Counted from the first letter of the stretch, positions 35,584-44,947 are shown. The stretch: 64,000 bases of DNA from Roseimicrobium gellanilyticum (GCF_003315205.1 NZ_QNRR01000004.1:1-64000), one strand, 5' to 3'. Program-made: numbers and translations. Notes: a model not told the origin generated them from the letters alone.

Positions 35584-36051
35584 TCACGCCGCGGCCTGCA
35601 CTGTGAGGATGCACTTGTAGATGTCTTCACGCAGGCGCCGCACCTGGGTGCACACCTCCGGCACATCCGCACTGGGATGCTCCAAGTGAACGCCCACGGG
35701 AATGAGGCTCAAAGTGAAGAGATGATCATGCAGGTAGCGCTTGGCCTCTTCTTCCTTTGCCAGGCTGAAGAGGCCCGCGTAGAAGCGTGGTTTCGGGTCC
35801 TCCAAGGGGCCGAGTGTGCGGAAGAGTTCTCGCACGATGCGAAGACTGTCGATGAGCCGTTCGCGATCCGTGGCCGCGAGGTGGTCCAGATAGGCGCTCG
35901 CGCGATGTTGCAGGCCGGAGTGCACCAGCCAGCGGTCATTCACCTTGCGCACCCAGGACTCCAGCAGTCGGTCGTCCTCCGGGCAGCCATGATTCTTCCG
36001 GCCGCACGAGTCTCGCGCGGCGGGAGGCATGGGGATGATTTCGGGATTCAT
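35584..36051 (-). CDS. Hypothetical protein
   Basis: The 155-residue protein starts MNPEIIPMPPAARDSCG. It contains a Trp/Arg-rich helix (LLESWVRKVNDRWLVHSGL), RASAYLDHLAATDRERL and a C-terminal Cys-containing tail (LREDIYKCILTVQAAA). No known family is recognised. A start at 36111 would overlap the rnk end by eight bases; ATG at 36051 is preferred. It follows rnk on the same strand by 52 bases and may be in the same operon. Confidence 0.6.
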   Translation of the reverse strand: MNPEIIPMPPAARDSCGRKNHGCPEDDRLLESWVRKVNDRWLVHSGLQHRASAYLDHLAATDRERLIDSLRIVRELFRTLGPLEDPKPRFYAGLFSLAKEEEAKRYLHDHLFTLSLIPVGVHLEHPSADVPEVCTQVRRLREDIYKCILTVQAAA

Positions 36052-36103
36052 TTCAAGGCAGGAAGTGAACGTGTATTGTGCGGGAGGATTCGAAATGGAG
36101 GCG

Positions 36104-36517
36104 TCAGACAACCACCTCTTCCTTCTGGATCGAAAGAATGCGCAGCTGCCGGGAGCCGCCCGGAGCGTCGAAGGTCACGGTGGCGCCGAGTGGACGGCCG
36201 AGCAGGGCAATGCTGATGGGGGCCAGCACTGAGTAGAGCCCGGCATCCAGGTCTGCCTCGTGCGGAAGCACAATCCGGCAGACCATCGCATTGGACGCTG
36301 GAGCGGAGAAATCATTCACCGTAACTGCATCATAAAGACCTACCGAGGGGGGATTCACAAGACTTTTTAGCGAGGCTCCTTCTCCCGCCTGACCCACCAA
36401 ACGCATGAGTTCCTGGTGCCTCCCTTCATCGAGATGCGGGATGAACTCACGTTGAGTATGGAGGGCGAGGATGAGATGCAAATCTTTGTGCGATAGGGTA
36501 ATGGAATGAGTATTCAT
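36104..36517 (-). CDS. rnk: Rnk-like GreA/GreB-fold regulator
   Basis: The 137-residue protein resembles Rnk, the regulator of nucleoside diphosphate kinase, which has a short coiled coil and a GreA/GreB C-terminal domain. Visible parts are an N-terminal helical stretch (HLILALHTQREFIPHLDEGR), YDAVTVNDFSAPASNAMVCR, the LPHEADLDAGLYSVLAPISIALLG core (given here as ADLDAGLYSVLAPISIALLG) and the final QLRILSIQKEE. Rnk binds RNA polymerase near the secondary channel without the cleavage acids. ATG at 36517 gives the usual length of about 137 residues. Confidence 0.88.
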   Translation of the reverse strand: MNTHSITLSHKDLHLILALHTQREFIPHLDEGRHQELMRLVGQAGEGASLKSLVNPPSVGLYDAVTVNDFSAPASNAMVCRIVLPHEADLDAGLYSVLAPISIALLGRPLGATVTFDAPGGSRQLRILSIQKEEVVV

Positions 36518-36842
36518 GAGGATAGTTCGGTATGGGCGTGGACTTCCGGACCACGCGCCGGGTCTCACGAGTCAATGCTCGAAGCCAAGGACGGCAGATG
36601 GCCGGATGGAGGGGCGCTGGATGATGAAGCGCGGGCGCGGGGAGGCCGGGAAAGACAGCTCAACGAATGGCCGCCCCGCCTAATGCCGGAAGGCCGTCAG
36701 GCGGTGACCATGCCGGGTCGCAGGCACAAGCATCCGCAGCCCAGCCTCAAGGGAGGGCGTCTTTGCGGTGAGTGTCCTGCTGGTATTCATGACCAGGAAC
36801 AAGATAGGCTATGAAAGGGGAAAGGCAAATGACGGGCGGAAG

Positions 36843-37001
36843 GAATGGCCGCAAAAGAACGCAAAGAGCGCAAAAAGGTTTCGTCAGGGGTGGGCGGAGA
36901 TTTCAGTGACAGCCGACCCAGGTCTTGAAGTGTCCTCATGGTGAGAACTCACCCAGTAGACTCAGACCCTTTGCGTTCTTTGCGTTCTTTTGCGGCCATT
37001 C
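36843..37001. repeat. Inverted repeat of CGCAAAGAA words
   Basis: Arms at 36843-36878 and 36967-37001 pair over about 32 bases with one mismatch (core GGCCGCAAAAGAACGCAAAG). The spacer is about 90 bases. It lies in the 635-base gap 36518-37152 before mnmA. An open frame at 36506-36814 in that gap has no supporting evidence. Similar CGCAAAG words appear at 41827-41850 and near 22750. Confidence 0.85.
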
Positions 37002-37152
37002 TTTTTCGCACCAATCTCCCCACTGGCCCACACTCGTATCACATTTGCGTTGAACCCATGCCCACGCTCGTGTTCTGAGTACGGCTCGCGATTTCGCATC
37101 CCCATCATTCCAGTATTCCAACCTTCCACGACTCCATCCCCGTTCCCGCCCC

Positions 37153-38247
37153 ATGTCACGCATCCTTGCCGCCATGTCCGGAGGTGTCGACAGCAGTGTC
37201 GCCACCGCACTCCTCGTACGCGAGGGGCACGAGGTGCATGGCGCGTACATGAAGAATTGGATCAATGAGGAGAACATCATTGGCCACTGCCCCTGGGAGG
37301 AGGACATTGAGGATGCGCGTGCGGTGGCGGACCAGCTTGGCATTGAGTTCCGTGTGGTGAATCTCATGCAGGAGTACCGTGAGCGTGTGGTGAAATACCT
37401 GCTGGAAGGCTACCAGCAGGGCATCACGCCGAATCCGGATGTGATGTGCAATCGCGAGATGAAGTTCGGCGTGCTCTGGGACTGGGCGCGTGAGCACGGT
37501 TTTGATGCCATCGCGACCGGACACTATGCGCGGAATGATGTGCTGGAGGACGGCGCCGCGGTGGTGCGCCGCGGCGTGGATCCGAACAAGGACCAGACCT
37601 ACTTCCTGGCCATGATGCGGCCGGAGCAGGTGGAGATTGCCAGGTTTCCCATCGGCTCCTTGCTGAAGCCTCAGGTTCGTGAAGAGGCAACAAAGCTCGG
37701 CCTGAAGACCGCGGACAAGAAGGACAGCCAGGGGATCTGCTTTATCGGCGAGGTGAAGATGGAGGATTTCCTGCGTACGTTTGTGGAGGACAAGCCTGGC
37801 AATATTGTGAATCTGGAAGGCAAGGTGCTCGGCGAGCACCGTGGGCTGCATCTCTACACCCTCGGCCAGCGCAAGGGCCTTCGCGTGGCGAGCAATCTCT
37901 ACAAGCAGGCGTATGTCGTGGTGGCGAAGCGTCCTGCCACGAATGAACTCGTGATCGCCATCGAACGCGAAGACACGCCTCTGCTGTGGGCACGGCGTTG
38001 CACGCTGAATGGCATCTCCACCACGGGCGCTGATCTCACGCGCGAGTGGGACCTGCTCGCCATGCCACGCTATCGCAACCCGTCAGCGGAGGCGCATTTC
38101 CGCCCGTACGAACGTGAGGACGGTTGGGCGGCGGAGCTCACCTTCACCGCGCCGCAGCGTGCACTCACTCCCGGACAGATCTGTGCGCTGTATGATGGGG
38201 ACCGCCTGCTCGGTGGTGCTTTTTTCGAGACCATTCATTATGATTGA
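37153..38247 (+). CDS. mnmA: tRNA-specific 2-thiouridylase
   Basis: The 364-residue enzyme makes 2-thiouridine at wobble position 34 of Lys, Glu and Gln tRNAs. The PP-loop is AAMSGGVDSSVAT. The catalytic cysteines lie in NPDVMCNREMKFG (about residue 100) and DSQGICFIGE (about 195), with FIGEVKMEDFL after. The C-terminal beta-barrel holds LYTLGQRKGLRVASN and the family end LTPGQICALYDGDRLLGGAFF. Length is standard. The stop overlaps the next open frame by one base (TGATG). Confidence 0.97.
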   Translation: MSRILAAMSGGVDSSVATALLVREGHEVHGAYMKNWINEENIIGHCPWEEDIEDARAVADQLGIEFRVVNLMQEYRERVVKYLLEGYQQGITPNPDVMCNREMKFGVLWDWAREHGFDAIATGHYARNDVLEDGAAVVRRGVDPNKDQTYFLAMMRPEQVEIARFPIGSLLKPQVREEATKLGLKTADKKDSQGICFIGEVKMEDFLRTFVEDKPGNIVNLEGKVLGEHRGLHLYTLGQRKGLRVASNLYKQAYVVVAKRPATNELVIAIEREDTPLLWARRCTLNGISTTGADLTREWDLLAMPRYRNPSAEAHFRPYEREDGWAAELTFTAPQRALTPGQICALYDGDRLLGGAFFETIHYD

Positions 38248-38282
38248 TGTCACGCGTGTCGCTGGAATATGGTGGCGCACGC

Positions 38283-38924
38283 ATGGCAAAATCAATCCAC
38301 TACGATTCTGCCGACTGGCATTACGACAAGAAATTCGTAGAGACTGGACTTCCGGACCAGTACAGCGCACATCACATCCTCTACTTTCAGCGGTGGCTGC
38401 ATGAGCGTGATGCGCTCACCGACGACTTCTGGGTGGAGGTGGTGGAAGACGGCCCCCGGGTGTTTCCGCAGGACTTTCGCGCTTGGGGGGATATCGAGTT
38501 TCTGGACTACATGGTGAAGCCGGAGTGGCGTCCGTTTGTGGATGCCTACTACAGCGGCGCATATCAGCGCGACTATGCTGCCACACTACAGGGGGATCTC
38601 CCCAGCATGTATCACATTCCCTTCACGGACGAGGGTGGAGCCAAATTGAAGACAGTGCTGGATGAACGCCATGCCCAGTGGAGGGAGAATCCGGACCGCT
38701 GGGTGAAACCGCAGACGGTAACACAGAAGCATCCCAAAACTTCGGGTGCGCTCGTCACCGTGGGATTCATCCTCCTGCTCGTGCTCTTGGTGGTGGTCGT
38801 CGGGAAGCTGTTCGACGTGGTGGAGCGTGCCATTCAGGGCACCGTGTTCCAAGTGCCCGTCACCATCCTGCTCCTTGCCATGATGGGATGGGGCGTGTGG
38901 AAGGCTTTCCGGAAGAAGCCCTGA
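38283..38924 (+). CDS. Hypothetical protein with C-terminal membrane helices
   Basis: The 213-residue product begins MAKSIHYDSADWHYDKKF. Its N-terminal domain (residues 1-110) has the pattern YDSADWHYDKKFVETGLPDQ and HHILYFQRWLHERDALTD, which recalls DUF7832-type 'WHY...THigmfl.Wl' proteins; this match is from memory. Residues 155-205 form two hydrophobic helices (VTVGFILLLVLLVVVVGKLF and VTILLLAMMGWGVWKAF). An in-frame ATG at 38247 overlaps the mnmA stop and would couple the genes; ATG at 38283 gives a tidier domain start. Confidence 0.7.
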   Translation: MAKSIHYDSADWHYDKKFVETGLPDQYSAHHILYFQRWLHERDALTDDFWVEVVEDGPRVFPQDFRAWGDIEFLDYMVKPEWRPFVDAYYSGAYQRDYAATLQGDLPSMYHIPFTDEGGAKLKTVLDERHAQWRENPDRWVKPQTVTQKHPKTSGALVTVGFILLLVLLVVVVGKLFDVVERAIQGTVFQVPVTILLLAMMGWGVWKAFRKKP

Positions 38925-38947
38925 CTTCTCACTCCAGCACGAGCTCC

Positions 38948-39439
38948 ATGGATACCGGCATGTTTCTCACACGCGCCACCGCGATGGTGGCCTTCGTGTT
39001 GTACGTGCTGGCCTTTGTACCGCGCTTCAAGCGTCCGTGGAGTCGCGTACGGTGGTCCGCTGGTGCTGTCGTGTTCCTCGCGCATGTGATCTGCGCATTC
39101 CATTTTGTGCATCACTGGAGCCATGCGGATGCCTATGCGTCCACGGCAAAGCAAACCTATGAGCTCGCCGGCCTCGACTGGGGCGGGGGAGTGTATTTCA
39201 ACTATGTCTTTACCGCACTTTGGGTGGTGGATGCGGTGTGGTGGTGGGTGTCACCCGTGAGTCACGAGAAGCGCCATCGCTTGATTCTTTATGCACTACA
39301 TGGCTTCATGGCCTTCATGTGGTTCAACGGGACCGTGGTGTTTGGTCGAGAGGCTACGAGATGGGTGGGCGTGGCTGGGTTTGCGGTGGTGGGTATGAGC
39401 CTTCTCGCGAGTCGAATCAGCAAGCGGTCGATTTCGTGA
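38948..39439 (+). CDS. Multi-pass membrane protein
   Basis: The 163-residue protein begins MDTGMFLTRATAMVAFVLYV and has about five hydrophobic segments. The second contains VVFLAHVICAFHFVHHWSH, whose clustered His could bind metal or haem. Other segments include VYFNYVFTALWVVDAVWWWV and LYALHGFMAFMWF. I do not recognise the family. It follows the previous gene by 23 bases on the same strand, so mnmA and these two genes could form one unit. Confidence 0.75.
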   Translation: MDTGMFLTRATAMVAFVLYVLAFVPRFKRPWSRVRWSAGAVVFLAHVICAFHFVHHWSHADAYASTAKQTYELAGLDWGGGVYFNYVFTALWVVDAVWWWVSPVSHEKRHRLILYALHGFMAFMWFNGTVVFGREATRWVGVAGFAVVGMSLLASRISKRSIS

Positions 39440-39448
39440 AATGAAACT

Positions 39449-39574
39449 CGGTAGGGTGCTTTGGGATGCGGAACCAGATGGTGGGGATAGGGCGTCGCAG
39501 GCCGATTTCACCTGGCAGCTCCGCACGGCTCCGCCCACGAAAATTAGGAGGCCGACGCAGCAGCCCCCTACCGG
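39449..39574. repeat. Diverged copy 2 of the 6951-7106 inverted repeat
   Basis: The right half, CTCCGCCCACG to CCTACCGG (39529-39574), aligns with 7068-7105 including GCCGACGCAGCAGC. The left half is reduced to CGGTAGGG-GCT (39449-39460), still complementary to the right end. It lies in the gap 39440-39790, where I see no gene. Confidence 0.6.
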
Positions 39575-39790
39575 TCAATAGGCAGGCGGCGTCATCGACC
39601 AGAGGCGCACGCTTCTCCATTCTCCACCCGTTCCGCGAACCTTGATGGCAATCCCGAGGATGCCGCCCTACCAAACCATTTCATGTCATGCGAGACCTCG
39701 AAGCCCGCAACGCGATCGCAATCCATGGCGAGCCAACCACGGCTCAACAATCGCTCAGCCATTGCCCAACCATCGCAAACTCCCTCCCCG

Positions 39791-40492
39791 CTATCCCTGA
39801 TACAGCACGCGTCCGCACTGTTCGCAGTTGGTGATTTCTTTCTGCTCACGCACACCCTGGATGGTGGCGAGCACCACTTTCATATGGCAGCCCTGGCAGG
39901 TGTCTTTTTCAAGAGGTACCACGACCGAGTTGCCCTTGCTCTTCAGCAGGCGGTTGTACATGGAGAGGGCGTCAGGCTCGACATTACCGGAGAGATCCGT
40001 GCGTTCCTTGTTCAGTTCCGCAAGGCGCTCTTGAATGGCCTTGGCACGCTCCGTGAGTTCAGCAATCTCGGCATCGACACTCTTCTTGGTGACTCCGAGC
40101 GCCTGCTGGGCGGCCGTGAGGCCTGGCTTCACTTTCTCGAGCTGATCCATGAGCTCCAGTTCCTGGTCTTCCAGGTTGGAAATCTCCTTTTCATAGCGCT
40201 CGATTTCGTGGCCCATGGCGCGGAACTCCTCGTTCTTGCGCGTGGCGAACTGCTGTTCCTTCAGGCGCCCGATGGTGTTGCGCCGGGTGTTGGCGTCGAG
40301 TTCGAGATTCTTGATCTTCAGTTCCACCTCACGTACGCGTCCTTGAGCCGTGGCCACTGCCGCCTCATCGTCTGCAAGGCGCCCCTTCGCCCGCTCCTGC
40401 AGGGTGGGGATGTTCTTGAGATCCTTGGAAAGCGAGATGATGCGCTGATCGCGGTCCTGAAGGTCGAGGAGATTTTGGATGACGGGGAGCAT
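39791..40492 (-). CDS. C4-type zinc-ribbon coiled-coil protein (DUF164-like)
   Basis: The 233-residue protein has a long coiled coil (residues 1-175; LLDLQDRDQRIISLSKDLKN, then EIERYEKEISNLEDQELELM). It ends in a zinc ribbon with CQGCHMKV and CEQCGRVLY, and a sequence GRVLYQ typical of the C4-type zinc ribbon family PF02591 (CdsZ-like). Members are thought to bind nucleic acid or act as chaperone or adaptor; function is not established. It is separated from nagZ by a heptamer-repeat hairpin. Confidence 0.88.
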   Translation of the reverse strand: MLPVIQNLLDLQDRDQRIISLSKDLKNIPTLQERAKGRLADDEAAVATAQGRVREVELKIKNLELDANTRRNTIGRLKEQQFATRKNEEFRAMGHEIERYEKEISNLEDQELELMDQLEKVKPGLTAAQQALGVTKKSVDAEIAELTERAKAIQERLAELNKERTDLSGNVEPDALSMYNRLLKSKGNSVVVPLEKDTCQGCHMKVVLATIQGVREQKEITNCEQCGRVLYQG

Positions 40493-40502
40493 GGGAATGA
40501 AA

Positions 40503-40640
40503 GTAAACAGTGTTCAGTAGTCAGTATTCAGTGTGCGGCAGTCGGGAGTATGTAGTGAGTAGTAAATGGTAAGTAGGGGGCAAGTTGCAGATACTGGTTA
40601 CTGAATGCTGTTTACTGACTACTCACTAGTTGCTACTTGC
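40503..40640. repeat. Heptamer-family hairpin
   Basis: The left arm AGTAAACAGTGTTCAGTA (40503-40520) pairs with the right arm at 40599-40617 with few mismatches. Between and around them are further CAGTATTCAG, GTAGTAAATGGTAAGTAG and ACTGACTACTCACTAG words. It fills the gap between the zinc-ribbon gene and nagZ. Confidence 0.7.
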
Positions 40641-40641
40641 T

Positions 40642-41754
40642 TCAATAGAGCTCCACCGGCGACCGCTTGCCATCCTCAACACTCAGGATGGCAGCACGTT
40701 CCTCACCGAGGGTGTCCACGCGGAGCTGCCAGATTTCGTCGTTGACTTCGGCGAAGCGCTCCAGGGAGAAGGGCGAGGGGGTGGAGAGTTTCTTCTTGGT
40801 CTTTTCCAGGCGTATCAGAGCATCGTACACCACAGGGTCCGGTAGGGCTTCGAGATGCTTCCTGGCTTCCTCCACCATTTCCAGGCGGTGGCAGATCATC
40901 ACCATGTCATTGCCGGCTTTCACGGCTTCCTGGATGGCCTGCTCGAAGGTGACTTCATTCAGGATGGCACCCATGTCCAGATCATCCGTCATGGCGAGAC
41001 CGTCGAAGCCAAGCTGATCACGCAGGAGTTTCTGCACAATGTTGTGGGAGAGTGAGGCGGGCCAGCGCTCATTCTGCGGGTCATAGGCGCGGTAGTTCGC
41101 GTGGCAGACCATCACGCTGTCCAGCTCCGGCATGAGGGCGCGGTAGGGGAGGAGTTCCTCCTTGTCCAGTTGCTCGCGGGTCTTGTCGATGATGGGCAGG
41201 AACTCATGCGGATCGCACTCGGCGGGGCCGTAGCCGGGGAAGTGCTTGGCGCAGCTCAGCACGCCCTCCTTGCGCATGGCACGGTTGAAGGTACCGGCGA
41301 AGTCCACGACCTGCTGGGGGTCGGTGCCGTAGCAGCGGCCCTTCAGTGAATTGTCCGCCGTGTCATCGTAGCTGATGTCCAGCACGGGGCAGAGATCGAG
41401 ATTGATGCCGAAGAGGCGCAGCAGCTTCCCGGTGAGTTTGCCGTGCTGCTTGATGAGGTCAAAGCTGCCCTTCTCGCGGAGTTGCTGGGCGTTGGGAGGC
41501 TCGTGGCCGATGTAGCGCAGGCGGGAGACTCGGCCCCCCTCCTGGTCGATGGTGATGATGGGCTCGATCTCGCTCAGGTCGCGCAGGTCGTCGCAGAGCT
41601 TGCGGAGGGTCGCGGCGTCCTTGAGGTTCCTGCTGAAGAGGATGTAGCCGCCGGGCTGGAGCTTTTTCAGACGCGCTGCCGTGGCGCTGTCGAGTTCAGG
41701 AGCGGGAATGCCGGTGAGGAGAAGCTGGCCGAGACGGGAGGCGTGAGAGGACAT
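40642..41754 (-). CDS. nagZ: Beta-N-acetylhexosaminidase, GH3 (NagZ-like)
   Basis: The 370-residue enzyme removes N-acetylglucosamine in peptidoglycan recycling. GH3 signatures are the PGGYILFSRNLKD start, IDQEGGRVSRL, the loop CAKHFPGYGPAECDPHEFLP (His of the NagZ catalytic dyad region) and the nucleophile block LAMTDDLDMGAI. No signal peptide is visible, in line with a cytoplasmic NagZ. The C-terminal extension (residues 330-370) is helical and acidic. Confidence 0.92.
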   Translation of the reverse strand: MSSHASRLGQLLLTGIPAPELDSATAARLKKLQPGGYILFSRNLKDAATLRKLCDDLRDLSEIEPIITIDQEGGRVSRLRYIGHEPPNAQQLREKGSFDLIKQHGKLTGKLLRLFGINLDLCPVLDISYDDTADNSLKGRCYGTDPQQVVDFAGTFNRAMRKEGVLSCAKHFPGYGPAECDPHEFLPIIDKTREQLDKEELLPYRALMPELDSVMVCHANYRAYDPQNERWPASLSHNIVQKLLRDQLGFDGLAMTDDLDMGAILNEVTFEQAIQEAVKAGNDMVMICHRLEMVEEARKHLEALPDPVVYDALIRLEKTKKKLSTPSPFSLERFAEVNDEIWQLRVDTLGEERAAILSVEDGKRSPVELY

Positions 41755-41942
41755 TTTGGAATTTCCTCCAGCCTAGCGGGAAGGTCGGAAGGTGCAAGCA
41801 CCGCATGGGCCTGCGGATCTTTCGCCGCAAAGAAACGCAAAATGCGCAAAGGGCCGGAGAACCACGCCGCGCTGGCCACTGGAGGTTGGGCTTCAGGTCT
41901 GACAGTGGGTGTTGGGCATCCTGCCTGACGGCGAAGGCACAC

Positions 41943-42683
41943 TCACGAAGCCGGCCACACGCCCAGCTTCTCCAGCGTGCGTGTGACATTGCCAGACCAG
42001 TCCTTGTTCGCCGCCGGGCTGGCTGGGCTGGGGTGCAGGATGCGGGCGATTTTCATCTTGGGGAAAGCGGGCTTCAGCAGCAGGGCGCGCCCCTCCGCAA
42101 AGCCTCCCACGCCGATGAGCCATTCCGGTTGCAAGGCCTCCACCAACTGGTGCAGATGCTCATCACACGCGCGAAAGACAGGCTCCATCTCTGCGGGGCG
42201 GATCTTGTCCGGAGTGAGGTTGGCGCCGGTCTCGCTCATGAACACCAGCGGGCAGTAGTTTGCTACGAAATGATCGGCGAAGAAGTTCTCCGCTGGGCCG
42301 AACCGCTGGGCGAAGAGACCCCACAGCCTGCGACCGCTCACCTCGCTCTGCGGGCAATCGAAGCCCACGACCGGGCGCTTGGGATGTTCCTTGGGCGGCT
42401 TGCCGACGGCGGTCTTGATACCCAGCCAATCCCGCACGGCTGCAATCTCTCCGAAGGGCACGCCCGTCTGCGTCATGCCGAAGGGGCCCGGATTCATGCC
42501 GAGGAACACCACCTTCTTCCGCGTGCTGCCGTAGCGCGTAAGGTACAGCTCATGGGGTTCGGCGGCGTACTCCAGTGGATTGTAGACGAACTCGACAGGT
42601 GGGGAGAAACGCAGAGGCTTGAGCGTATCGCGCAAGGAGTGGGCAGCGGAAATGAGTGCCAGGTGGGGAGATGCGGCGGGCAT
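41943..42683 (-). CDS. SMUG1-type uracil-DNA glycosylase
   Basis: The 246-residue enzyme resembles SMUG1, which removes uracil and oxidised pyrimidines from DNA. The catalytic motif I is FLGMNPGPFGMTQTGVPFGE. Further family segments are VVGFDCPQSEVSG, FVANYCPLVFMSETGANLTP, IGVGGFAEGRA and the motif II HPSPASPAANKDW. SMUG1 is well known in animals and occurs patchily in bacteria, including this phylum. The frame is open to 43484 antisense through another gene; ATG at 42683 gives the proper N-terminus. Confidence 0.95.
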   Translation of the reverse strand: MPAASPHLALISAAHSLRDTLKPLRFSPPVEFVYNPLEYAAEPHELYLTRYGSTRKKVVFLGMNPGPFGMTQTGVPFGEIAAVRDWLGIKTAVGKPPKEHPKRPVVGFDCPQSEVSGRRLWGLFAQRFGPAENFFADHFVANYCPLVFMSETGANLTPDKIRPAEMEPVFRACDEHLHQLVEALQPEWLIGVGGFAEGRALLLKPAFPKMKIARILHPSPASPAANKDWSGNVTRTLEKLGVWPAS

Positions 42684-42872
42684 GGGGAATGAACAGGAGG
42701 CATGCACCAGCCTCGCGGAGGGGGCCAGACAATTTTTCAAGACCGGTAGAACGAATGTGGCTGAATGCCATGCGACCTTGAATGCGTTTCCAAAGTGCAT
42801 CGAGGTGAGGGAACGGCAGGGTCGATTGCCCCGTGCCATTCGATTCCACTTGATGATCCGCCCCCTTCCATC

Positions 42873-43502
42873 ATGAAGACATTCCTTCCCCTTCTCGTGG
42901 TGTTGTTCCTGATGACTGGAGCCTCTGCCGAAAAGCAGGCCCAGCGACTGGGAGAATTCCGGGCCACCTTTGGAGACGAACTCTATGAAGCCCTTTTCCA
43001 CTTGCCTGAAACGAGGGATGCCATGCGGAAGCACATTCCCCGTTTGGATCAATGGATTGGCTTTGAGGTGAATTTCTGGAAAGAGATTCCAGAGGAGACC
43101 AAATTGAAGATTCTCGATGACGTGGGGACCCAGATAGAATCGTTCAAGGAGGGCGGTGGAATCGACCGTGTATGGCAGAAGATTCGTGACTGGATTGCCA
43201 TCGATCAGCAACTCGGGTTGCTCGCCACGTTTAGCGATGCAGACGAGGAGTTCATGGACATCCTGTACCAGGACCCCTTGCTGCGCCCCTCCTTCAAGTG
43301 GTTGCTGGAGCGGAGGCCCAAGGACTTCGATCCGAAATACATTGGAGGCAGCTTCACGAGTGGAGAGATGGCGGGCTTCTACCCCATGCTGGTGGAGCGC
43401 CTGCTGAACGCATCCAAGAAGGAGCGCTTTGAGTGCTTCGGAAGAATCTTCACCTACATAGCAAAGGAATCGCCAGGTGAACAAAGCAAGGCGGGCGAGT
43501 AG
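42873..43502 (+). CDS. Exported hypothetical protein
   Basis: The 209-residue product has a signal peptide (MKTFLPLLVVLFLMTGASAE). A mostly helical domain follows with Trp/Phe-rich parts (LDQWIGFEVNFWKEIPEETK and VWQKIRDWIAIDQQLGLLAT) and an end FGRIFTYIAKESPGEQSKAG. I do not recognise the family. It is divergent from the SMUG1-like gene with 189 bases between. The 213 bases after it hold nothing I can support. Confidence 0.75.
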   Translation: MKTFLPLLVVLFLMTGASAEKQAQRLGEFRATFGDELYEALFHLPETRDAMRKHIPRLDQWIGFEVNFWKEIPEETKLKILDDVGTQIESFKEGGGIDRVWQKIRDWIAIDQQLGLLATFSDADEEFMDILYQDPLLRPSFKWLLERRPKDFDPKYIGGSFTSGEMAGFYPMLVERLLNASKKERFECFGRIFTYIAKESPGEQSKAGE

Positions 43503-43715
43503 ATAGCGCCTTCTGCCAAGGCCTTGTGATCGAGTCCGGAGAATGGCGCGTTGGGCAAATGTGGGGCATTGGTTTCACGTTGAACCCTGATTCAAACATG
43601 AGCCGACGCTGGCGTTCTGCATTGTCGGATTTCGTCGTGGTCGTTATGCTGCCGGGCGAGGACTCGCTTTCTCGCGATATTCCTCATGCATCCCCTTGGC
43701 CCCCCTCCAACACGC

Positions 43716-44183
43716 ATGAGCATTCTTCAGTTCTTCAAGAAGCGTTTTTCCCCGCAGCGGATAGTCGATCCAGATTTCGGCAGTCTGCTGTACATGCACA
43801 TCCCCAATGCGCCCGAGCGATCGTACTGGGAGTGTGATTGGAACTTCCCCCGCACAGGGACGAATATCTCCATCAGCCTGCCCGGAGATGAGAATGGACC
43901 GTGGCCGGAGTCACGGGAGTTCTACTTTGAGGCGGTGGAGCGCTTTGACCAGATTCTCGCAGCCGTGCGGCCCAAGCTCGATGAGGTCTTCATCGATTGG
44001 CTGCAGCAGGAACTGCCGGACTACATCTTTTCCGCGGTCAGGCTGGCTGGCTTTGATTTGCAGGAGCCCCGTGGACAGCCGGTGAAGTGGGAGATTTCCT
44101 TCGAGACCACCGGCAAGAAGTGGCTGTGCATCAGCATTCCCTTCGAGGGGGAGACGGCTGGAGATGCGACGGTGGATACGTAA
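43716..44183 (+). CDS. Hypothetical protein
   Basis: The 155-residue protein begins [20 protein letters not shown]. The [19 protein letters not shown] and [19 protein letters not shown] strands suggest a beta-rich fold around a helix ([20 protein letters not shown]). This kind of small protein occurs in orphan immunity-like sets; function is unknown. ATG at 43716 is preferred to the frame at 43686. Confidence 0.7.
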   Translation: MSILQFFKKRFSPQRIVDPDFGSLLYMHIPNAPERSYWECDWNFPRTGTNISISLPGDENGPWPESREFYFEAVERFDQILAAVRPKLDEVFIDWLQQELPDYIFSAVRLAGFDLQEPRGQPVKWEISFETTGKKWLCISIPFEGETAGDATVDT

Positions 44184-44242
44184 GCCATGTCCTGGCAGGC
44201 TCCCAGAGAGAATCGCGCTGGCACGGTGACAGGAAACCGAAG

Positions 44243-44446
44243 GTGGCGCCTCGAGCGTTCGTCATCAATGGGGTCGAGTACGACCGTGCCCTCTATGGTG
44301 AAGGGGAGGATGACCTCGATTTTCCCACCTGCGAAGACTGTGGTGTGATTCGTGGGAAGAGGCACCAGCTTGGGTGTGATCTCGAACCTTGCCCACGGTG
44401 CGGCGGGCAGGCAATCACGTGTGGCTGCTTCTACGATGACGATTGA
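44243..44446 (+). CDS. Small zinc-ribbon-like protein
   Basis: The 67-residue product has Cys pairs CEDC, then [20 protein letters not shown] and GCFYDDD, arranged as a double zinc ribbon. [19 protein letters not shown] before the first pair fits a conserved bacterial family of unknown function. The start is uncertain: no ATG lies near, and GTG at 44243 is used. The open frame runs back to 44087 but would overlap the previous gene. Confidence 0.65.
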   Translation: MAPRAFVINGVEYDRALYGEGEDDLDFPTCEDCGVIRGKRHQLGCDLEPCPRCGGQAITCGCFYDDD

Positions 44447-44522
44447 TCCGGCGATTGCAGTTGTCGTTTTGTGCCACGCTTCTGCGCTTGCGTGAGGGAG
44501 GCGCAACCTCCACACTCGCCGG

Positions 44523-44915
44523 ATGAGCGCACCAGATACCACCGCTGAATACCTCGTCATCTCTCGCGGACAATGGGACAAAGACCTCTCGCCCGAGCGC
44601 ATTCAAACGGCCATCGATGATTTCTATGCGTGGATTGAGGGCTTGATCGGTGAGGGAAAGATGAAGGGCGGGCAGCGCCTGTCGGATCAGGGCGCGACGG
44701 TTTCCAAGAGCGGCATTCTCACGGATGGCCCCTTCGGTGAGTCGAAAGAAGTGATTGGAGGTTACTGGTTTTTTCTGGCGAAGAGTTTGGAAGAAGCCGC
44801 TGCGCTCGCCGCAAAGAATCCCTGTCTGCAATGTGGACTGTTCTTTGAAGTGCGGCCTGTGGAGAATGCGAAAGCCAATGCGTTCGTGAAGATGACGGAG
44901 ACACCGCAGGGGTAG
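44523..44915 (+). CDS. YCII / DGPF domain protein
   Basis: The 130-residue protein starts with the strand EYLVISRGQWDKDLS and contains LTDGPFGESKEVIGGYWFFL, the DGPF signature of YCII-related domains, plus a helix LEEAAALAAKNPCLQ. These ferredoxin-like proteins occur alone or fused to sigma factors and may be enzymes or ligand binders. No membrane or export signal. It converges on the next gene with 32 bases between. Confidence 0.88.
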   Translation: MSAPDTTAEYLVISRGQWDKDLSPERIQTAIDDFYAWIEGLIGEGKMKGGQRLSDQGATVSKSGILTDGPFGESKEVIGGYWFFLAKSLEEAAALAAKNPCLQCGLFFEVRPVENAKANAFVKMTETPQG

Positions 44916-44947
44916 GCACCGCCTTCCAAACTGAGGTGATGGTGCAG

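Noticed and set aside
36506-36814. Open frame of 102 codons between rnk and mnmA
   Set aside because: No recognisable motif, start overlaps the rnk start region on the other strand, and composition looks random.
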